A stretch of 64,000 nucleotides of DNA from Tigriopus japonicus (lineage: Eukaryota > Arthropoda > Copepoda > Harpacticoida > Harpacticidae). The DNA lies in NCBI GenBank assembly GCA_010645155.1, contig CM021322.1, positions 9,774,334 to 9,838,333 of the forward strand, given 5' to 3'. A model generated the notes under the pieces. That model had not been told where the DNA came from, searched no databases, and saw nothing but the letters and a program-made list of their open reading frames with translations. The translations under genes and the position numbers were made by a program. Below are positions 57,651 to 64,000 of this stretch, in pieces. Position 1 is the stretch's first letter; each line of letters begins with the position of its first letter.

Positions 57651-58298
57651 TAAAAGAAAGGGGTGCAAACTTCATTTTGACTAGATTATTGACAACTAAA
57701 AACATTATGAAAAGCATGGCACATTTCTTTGGTGACTCTCAAAATATTGAAAAAGCCATACACATTAGAAGAGTTAGTGAATAAAAAATGAAGATACTAG
57801 AAACTTGCTTATCACTAGACTAATGTAAGTTTTGTTTAAAATATGGTTAAAGAACTTTTAAGAAATTTGAAAGTAGTGCATGAAAATAACTCGAATTGGA
57901 ATCGCTGATTTGATGTTAAGATTACAAGGTTGACTTCGATAAAAGTACGTTTTTTTGTTATCGAATCTTGCATTCGCCTTCAAGGCTCCTTGGTGAATCA
58001 TTTATCAGTTTTGGGGACCAAAAGTTAACAACTCCAACACTCGGGGGTTGAATATTAATGGCAAAATTGCTGTTTTTGGCGAAGTTCGATGTTTTTTTGT
58101 CTGTGAGAAAATCTAACTTGTTGGAAATACCAACAATGGTCATTGCCGTTTCAAATTTTCTTAAAAACGGAGTCTTGGACATCGAAAGCGGAAAAAATGT
58201 GACGTGGATCTCATCAGGAAATTAAGAACCAGAAGAGATGCAGAGAAGAATGATCCGGTATTTTGGAAAGGCTGGCAATACAGGTTTATCTTCTTAAT
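57651..58298. other. Non-coding stretch
   Basis: No gene or repeat recognised beyond the LINE relic that follows. Confidence 0.35.
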
Positions 58299-58433
58299 CG
58301 GGCTCCTTTATTCAATGGGCACAGTCTTGTGCCCGTTAGTAAACGTCGGAAATATGTAGGGGCTGATCCTCAAAAAACATTTAAATCGAAGTTGACCCGG
58401 ACTTTTCTGTCCCTATCTTTACTATTGACCTAA
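58299..58433 (+). pseudogene. LINE ORF2 C-terminal relic
   Basis: The plus-strand frame reads RAPLFNGHSLVPVSKRRKY, then VGADPQKTFKSKL, and stops at 58,431-58,433. The order RAP-LFN ... R-(E/K)-YVGADP ... (A/T)FK..L matches the LINE tail at 11,851-12,090, so both derive from the same non-LTR family. Upstream codons do not extend a clear reverse-transcriptase frame. Confidence 0.6.
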
Positions 58434-59137
58434 GTCGTTTTTCATAGGACGACCTCGATTGACTATGTCCACATTGAAGAAATTGAAGTACATGACGATT
58501 AGAATAATTTGGATAACTACATATCAAGTTCATGAACAAGCTATATTAATTAATATTTTAATCTGAAATGTTGTTGCCTTTCTAAATTTGGCTATTTTTG
58601 CGAATCATGAACAAGCTACTTTGAGAAATTAAGACTTCTGTGTCGTTCCATGTTATACATGTACCGCATTTTGGACATACTAGGGTAATAATAGTTTTAA
58701 CTTTCAGTAACATTCTAGCAACCTATGGTCACCTTTCTGTGAAAATTGTCCTTCAAAATAGGCAAGTATCTCGCATCTACATATAGATATCTGTGGGGTT
58801 CCCTCATTCATAATAATTACATGTACTTTCTTTCAGACTCTCAGTCGTTCTTCTGGTGATAATTAGTGCATTGCACTAGATTGAAGCATATATGTATTTT
58901 GTCCGTTTTCTCTAACTTGCCTTCTTCTTCTTTAGTTTGACCTATTCAATTTGAGTTGAAGTCCTTCATTGCCTCAAACTAATTTTCTTTTTCGTATGGG
59001 ATTTTCTTGCTAAAAGCCTTTTTGACAGAGCCCCAATTCTTCAGAATTGGTGGCACTTATCCAAAACTGTACTTTTCCCATGTGCAATATTTTGAAAACC
59101 ATACCAAGAAGCTTAAAAAAGGTTGGATGCTTAAAAA

Positions 59138-59252
59138 ATGTTTGTAAAATGTTGATAAATATGTTTGTACAATGTTGAAAATTATGTTTGTAAAATGTTG
59201 ATAAATATGTTTGTAAAATGTTAATAAATATGTTTGTAAAATGTAGATAAAT
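59138..59252 (+). repeat. 23-bp minisatellite, five units
   Basis: Five tandem copies of a unit close to ATGTTTGTAAAATGTTGATAAA(T), with few changes, run from 59,138 to 59,252. A sixth diverged unit follows the MITE at about 59,600, so the MITE seems to have inserted near the array end. Another single unit is at about 60,993. Confidence 0.85.
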
Positions 59253-59253
59253 A

Positions 59254-59595
59254 TTAGTGATGGACCGAAAGGGCTCATAACCGAAACCGAAAGTTTCAGC
59301 CGAAAGAGGGCTTAACCAAAACCGAAACCGAAAACAGCTGATTACAAAATTGTATAAATGCAAAGTCCGCTTTAAAAATTAGAATGCTCATGTGTTCGAC
59401 GTTGGGTAGTCGCAAATTTTGAAAAATCGGAAAACTTAAATTTCAGAGGTTTTTGGACCAATTTTTTTTCGATTTTGTTGTCAAACTCCATTTTATATAG
59501 TGATTGTCTGCTTTCGGTTTCAGTAGGCATAACCGAAACCGAAACCGAAAATTCGGCCGTAATTTCGGCCGAAAGAGCTTTCAGTCCATCACTAA
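59254..59595. mobile_element. CCGAAA-rich MITE
   Basis: TTAGTGATGGACCGAAAG at 59,254-59,271 is mirrored with one mismatch at 59,578-59,595. Both subterminal regions contain runs of ACCGAAA and CGGCCGAAA. No coding sequence. The right half and its flank (about 59,466-59,640) recur at about 60,859-61,040. Confidence 0.75.
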
Positions 59596-59817
59596 TAACT
59601 ATGTTTGCAAAATGTGTAATTATCAGCATCGGTACAAAAGACAATATTTAGCTGGTATGTTTAGCGTACACAAAGGTGTGTTAGTAGCATTGACTTCAAG
59701 TCAACTTCAAGTAAACCTTCTCACTAGTGTTTAACGAAAGCTCGTGCATCAGCAAGTTTGAGCCTTCGAGCTTAGAAAAAAAATTGCACGAACGTCCGAA
59801 CGAGCTCAAGCTTATGG

Positions 59818-59895
59818 CTAGATTGCGGTGAGGCACTTCTTGCACTGGGCCTTGTCGGGCCCAAACTTGGAGAAGCAGCTCCACACTTCCGCCAT
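59818..59895 (-). pseudogene. BED zinc-finger relic (hAT-type transposase start)
   Basis: Minus-strand codons 59,895-59,818 read MAEVWSCFSKFGPDKAQCKK then CLTAI and a stop. The VW..F.K.....A.C..C pattern is the first half of a BED zinc finger, typical of the N terminus of hAT transposases. The His half of the finger is missing, so it is a short relic. Confidence 0.5.
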
Positions 59896-60599
59896 GATGA
59901 CGTTGTCGAAGCTTCTGTATTCCTTGTTTGATTTTAACTACGATTTGACGCCAAAAAAAAGCAGGGGTGCTAAAAAAAATCGCCTGAAATTGGAATTTGC
60001 GCGAATTTTTTTCTTCGTTAGTTCACGGGCGAGGAAGAGAGAAAAGGAGAAATGTGGGGTAGCTGAAATCAGGAGGTGACGGTTTTGAAAGGGGGCGAGC
60101 GAACGATCATCGATGTTCGGGAATTCCAAGATCGAAACGGACCGTCACATTCGAGAAAAGCCAAATCGATGGAGAAAACCAGGCAAGCACACTCTAAAGT
60201 AAACTTGCAAGTCAACTATCGAGCTTTGCCATCATAGCATACGAGCTAAAATTAGTACTTTGTGCCTAAGTTTCCAAAGACCTTTAATATTGTTTAATTT
60301 GCCTTGAAGGTTGGAGAATTCGTTTAAAAATGAGGCCAGAGTCAGATCCCCAGCTATAAGATCCAGGTCCTCTTGAACGATGTTAAGAGTAGGGGTGCAG
60401 ATTTCAGGCAAATAAGATTTTATGCCCCAAAACATGTTAATTTGCTATTTGCTAGCTTTTAAAGTTTATTTGCCACTTTTCTTTTTATTTGCCATTTTTG
60501 GGCAAATAAATACAAAATTGTCTTTTTAGGGCAGTTGTGGGCTAATCCTTCTTGAATTTGGGCCAAGAACACAAAACTTTGGAAAACAGCACTAACGGA

Positions 60600-61160
60600 C
60601 GCAATGGATGAGTGTAATCGAACGAATTCAGCTGGGGATTCTGGGCCCAAAATGGCTAGGGATGCGTCGGAGTCAGGACTCACCCTTCATAAAATTTAAT
60701 AAAAAATCGTGAACCCAACTCGTTTTCTTCATTTTGACAATCAATTCAAAAAAGATTTTTTTCCTTACGTAGCAAACTAAAAATATGGAAGTCCGAACGT
60801 AGTTTTGACCCATCCCTAGTCATTTTGGCCCCAGAATCCACAGCTGAATTCGTTCGAATTTTTCGATTATGTTGTCAAACTCCATTCTATATTGTGATTG
60901 TCTGCTTTCGGTTTCGGTAGGCATAACCGAAACCGAAACCGAAAATTCGGCGGTAATTTCGGCCGAAAGCGCTTTCAGTCCAACACTTATAAATATGTTT
61001 GTAAAATGTATGATTATCAGCATCGGTACAAAAGGCAATAATTAGCTTACGTAGCAAACTAAAAATATGGAATGTCCGAATTCGTAGTTTTTGACCCATC
61101 CCTAGTCATTTTGGCCCCAGAATCCACAGCTGAATTCGTTCGATTACACTCATTTATTGC
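60600..61160. repeat. Compound direct and inverted duplication
   Basis: About 64 bp at 60,600-60,663 pairs in inverted orientation with 61,097-61,160 (core CTGAATTCGTTCGATTACAC). A 90-bp block at 60,771-60,860 repeats directly at 61,051-61,142. Between them lies a CCGAAA-family half-element (about 60,905-60,990). Confidence 0.7.
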
Positions 61161-61345
61161 AGAATCCAAACGATTGACACAACTGTTTATCCAACAATTG
61201 CCAATCTAAGCCGACCATTCAAATGTAGAATATCAAAAGGCCATATGGAAGGATCATGGTGATGTTTTTGCAAAATCGCCCAGGGTCCTTACATTTCGTT
61301 TCAATCCTCCCTTGTTCCAATGTTTATCAATGGCTTAAGATAATA

Positions 61346-61364
61346 AATCCTCCTCCTCCTCCTC
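61346..61364 (+). repeat. CCT microsatellite
   Basis: About six tandem CCT units in the 3' flank of the GPCR gene. Confidence 0.8.
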
Positions 61365-61508
61365 CTAAAGGTTTTATGTTATTTTATCATTGACGTTGCT
61401 AAAAAGAGGTGAGTAACTACAACTAATGCGGTTTTATAAAGCTTTACACTTACGTTGAAATCAAATTGAGTGAAATAAAAATAAAAGGAAAAATAAAAGG
61501 TTAGCACA

Positions 61509-61514
61509 TTTATT
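61509..61514 (-). terminator. Possible poly(A) signal of the GPCR gene
   Basis: AATAAA on the minus strand about 245 nt after the GPCR stop at 61,759. Confidence 0.45.
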
Positions 61515-61758
61515 TGACGTCAATATCGAGCTTTCCACGGTTAAAGCGGTTCTTGAGGAGGAAATACTCATATACGTTGAGCAAAAGGGGTTCATATAAA
61601 ATATGTGATATGTAAAATATCTCGACAGGTTGTGACATTTGATCTTAGGTACATTTAAAATATCTGACAATTAGATAACGTTTGCCCAAATGACAAATAT
61701 TGGTGTTACGCAGTATAGTATATATAGGTTTAGGAGACAGGCTGATGATTTTATCCCA

Positions 61759-63652
61759 CTAAACCATATCTCTCAAATGATGAAGCGAATAGTTTCCATT
61801 GTTCCCAGGGACACATCCCATTTCCTCGGAACTTAACCTGAGCAGTCCCCGACAAAGAGGCAAAGTCGAATAATTGAACTTGAGCTCATGGTCGATCACA
61901 GTAGCTTGATCCCCAGCCATAACAGCAATCGTATCCACTGAAGAGCATGGTGAAGATCTCTCGGAACCATTACCTCCCAATTCCGTCAGTTTATGGCCAG
62001 TTCCAACCAAAGTGCTCACATTGGTCCCGGTTGTGTCTCTACTTTCAGATTTACTCAAAAGAGCAGCCATTGGAATGATGACCTCGTTGTTCTCGGAATC
62101 AACGAGTGGTGGTAAAGGTGGTTGTTCCTCCATAGATGGTGAGACCTGCTCTTTGAACCATGCATAATGGGTACGCAGCTCATTTTGAAAGTCTCGACTG
62201 GTCAAGCAATACAACATGGAACACAAACTCGAGTTGAGAGTGAGGAGAAGATTGGAAACACTCTGAAGGATAAGGACCCATAATGGGGAAGGATTGCAAT
62301 GATTTCGAACGCCCTCTTGGTATTCCTGAACGGAGAGGCACTCATGAATCCCGAGGATAAACCGAACACTATGACACACAATGAACATAAACGTGATCGC
62401 GAACAGAACATAAGATTTGCGAGCCTCTTCGGCCTTCAATTGCACGGATCTTGAGTTTTGTGATTGAAGAGGCCGATTGGTAAGTCGACGTCTCCGCCGT
62501 AAAACACTGATGATGCGCCAATTGTAGAAGACCAAAAGGCCAAATGGAAGGATCATGGTGAGGACAAAGTTAGCTAGACTCTTATAGAGAAGCACGTAAT
62601 GCTGATTGAAGCGTAGTTTGGAAGGGGTGAGCTCGTGAATGGTGACATTAGTGAATTTGGGTTCTGGAGGAAACAGCGATTCCAACCACATGGCCGTTAA
62701 GGAAAAGTTCTGGTCCATGGAAGAGAGTTAGTTAGTTGAATGTACAAAAAACACGTATACTTTTGTGGTGTACTCGTACCTGTACTTGTGAAAGACTCGA
62801 TTTGATGCTCTCTTCTTCAAATTGAGATCCAAGATGGAACTCCGTATGTAACTGAGCAGCCTCGTGCTCTTGAAGTTGGACCACTTTCGTTTCGAGTCTG
62901 GCCTCGAAGAATATTGGAACAATAAAAAATGTAGAGAAGAGAACCACTGGCAAACTCAATAGTAAAGCTCTTCGCCATGGATTGAGCCCTGAATTCTCGT
63001 TGTGATATTTAACTGGACATCTCACGGCCATGTAACGTTCTCGAGCCATCACTGTCGCCATATAAATCGAGTAGTACAAGATGGCGTTCTTAGCGGGATA
63101 GATGATAAAAGCAAAGATCCCATTGGATGTCTTGGAATTGAAATGAAGGTTCTGTCGAAAGGTCTCGTAGCACGTGGCCAGAATAAAGAGAGTTTCCATC
63201 ACGAGCAAAATGGTCAAGAGACAGTTGAAGACACTCTTCATGCGTTTCGAGAACAAGATGGGCAAGGCCATGATGTTAATGAACACGCCAAATGCTCCAA
63301 TGGCCAATTGGAACACACCATCCAACCACCAAGAAATGTCCACATATCGGATCAGCTGTTCAAAAGTGGCACTACCATTGCCACAATGAAAGCTCTCTTC
63401 CAAGGAGTCCAAAAGATCGGGGAACGTGGTCTCATTGAAATGGAGAAATGGAAACAAGAAGTCTTCCATATGAGTCCTGTTAGCATTGGAGAACTGATCG
63501 GAAGTGCTCATTGGGAAATGACTAAAATCACCCAGATCTCCCGACCATTGGCTCAAGTTCCTCCAATAGGGTTCACTTCGATTGGCAACGTGATGCGAAA
63601 GCAACGAAAGAAGCACTTCTAAATTGGTCAAACCTGGCTTCTCAACGGCCAT
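61759..63652 (-). CDS. Class A peptide GPCR, FMRFamide-receptor-like
   Basis: Two exons, 63,652-62,780 and 62,709-61,759, join at phase 0 across a 70-nt intron, giving 607 residues. A long extracellular N terminus (about 105 residues) has several N-glycosylation sites (NRS, NLS, NRT, NET, NGS). Seven hydrophobic segments follow. Membrane segment 3 ends MARERYMAV, an ERY form of the DRY box. Segment 6 carries FIVCHSVRFILGIHE and segment 7 LNSSLCSMLYCLTSRDF, both typical of insect FMRFamide receptors (NSSLCSMLY in place of NPxxY). A Ser/Thr-rich C-terminal tail of about 150 residues follows. The ligand is inferred from family resemblance. The start is the first ATG of the open frame; no better upstream exon is seen. 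Confidence 0.85.
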
Positions 63653-64000
63653 GACTCTTCATTTGAAGAAATGTCTCAATCATTCTCATGGAACTTGGGA
63701 ACTTATAGAAACAAATTAAAAAATAGAGGAGAATATAAGTTCTGCAACCAGAGCACTGGGGCTTTCAAACTCGACTGACATCCCAAAAATGAGAACGAGG
63801 AGCTTGGCTCTCATCTCCGCTTTCTCTCGAGAGTCTCGCCGTTGGAACCAGTTGATTGCCAAATCTGGAACGGTGGAACAGAAGGGAATTTCCCGTTCTG
63901 AAGTACGATTCTCGTTTGTTTTTACTTGTCTTCTCAACAAAAGTGCGGTGCTATGAAACTACATCTCGTCAATCATTTCAAGAATCAGTAGATGAAACTT
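63653..64000. other. 5' flank of the GPCR gene
   Basis: No supported coding region. It probably holds the 5' UTR and promoter of the minus-strand GPCR gene. A short minus-strand ORF at 63,716-63,940 shows no motif. Confidence 0.35.

Noticed and set aside
57037..57684. 215-codon plus-strand ORF
   Set aside because: Antisense shadow of the mariner transposase, open because of the codon bias of the opposite strand.
63002..63622. 206-codon plus-strand ORF
   Set aside because: Antisense to the GPCR first exon; the minus-strand frame has clear membrane segments and family motifs.

Overview
This looks like a nuclear chromosome segment from an arthropod, most likely a crustacean and possibly a copepod. 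The evidence is spliced genes with GT-AG introns mostly of 50-75 nt, an FMRFamide-receptor-like GPCR, a DEG/ENaC channel, secreted Kazal inhibitors, and mariner, hAT-like, MULE-like and LINE debris. The taxon is inferred from gene style; no marker gene is present.

Layout. (1) 1-257 is the 3' end of a plus-strand gene of unknown function, with a poly(A) signal near 450. (2) About 260-18,800 has no supported gene. It holds a long palindromic MITE (10,758-11,011), a second MITE copy split by another repeat (12,537-13,526), a LINE 3' tail (11,785-12,090) and a decayed mariner (15,527-16,903). (3) 18,822-20,512 is a three-exon DEG/ENaC channel on the minus strand. (4) 21,128-39,775, head-to-head with it, is one very large plus-strand gene that I resolve into 52 exons whose splice phases all agree, giving about 3,793 residues. 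It encodes a secreted protein with a PAN-like, a WSC, a discoidin-like, a galectin-like and a LamG-like domain, about eleven C-type lectin domains, four fibronectin type II modules and five sushi modules. (5) 39,781-41,986 holds two small two-exon Kazal inhibitor genes on the minus strand; the first ends tail-to-tail against the lectin gene. (6) About 42,000-61,200 is a graveyard of nested transposable elements: two MULE-like elements, a tandem-repeat-ended element, two 249-bp hAT-type MITE copies counting the one in the lectin gene, a deleted mariner with perfect ends, a BED-finger relic and a minisatellite. (7) 61,759-63,652 is a two-exon peptide GPCR on the minus strand.

The large lectin gene is the main candidate for something undescribed. 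It puts almost every common animal lectin fold into one secreted chain with a complement-control-like tail, beside two secreted protease inhibitors. A joint role in humoral recognition or a secreted matrix is inference. Exon coordinates are read by eye from splice motifs and phase; transcripts could change individual junctions.
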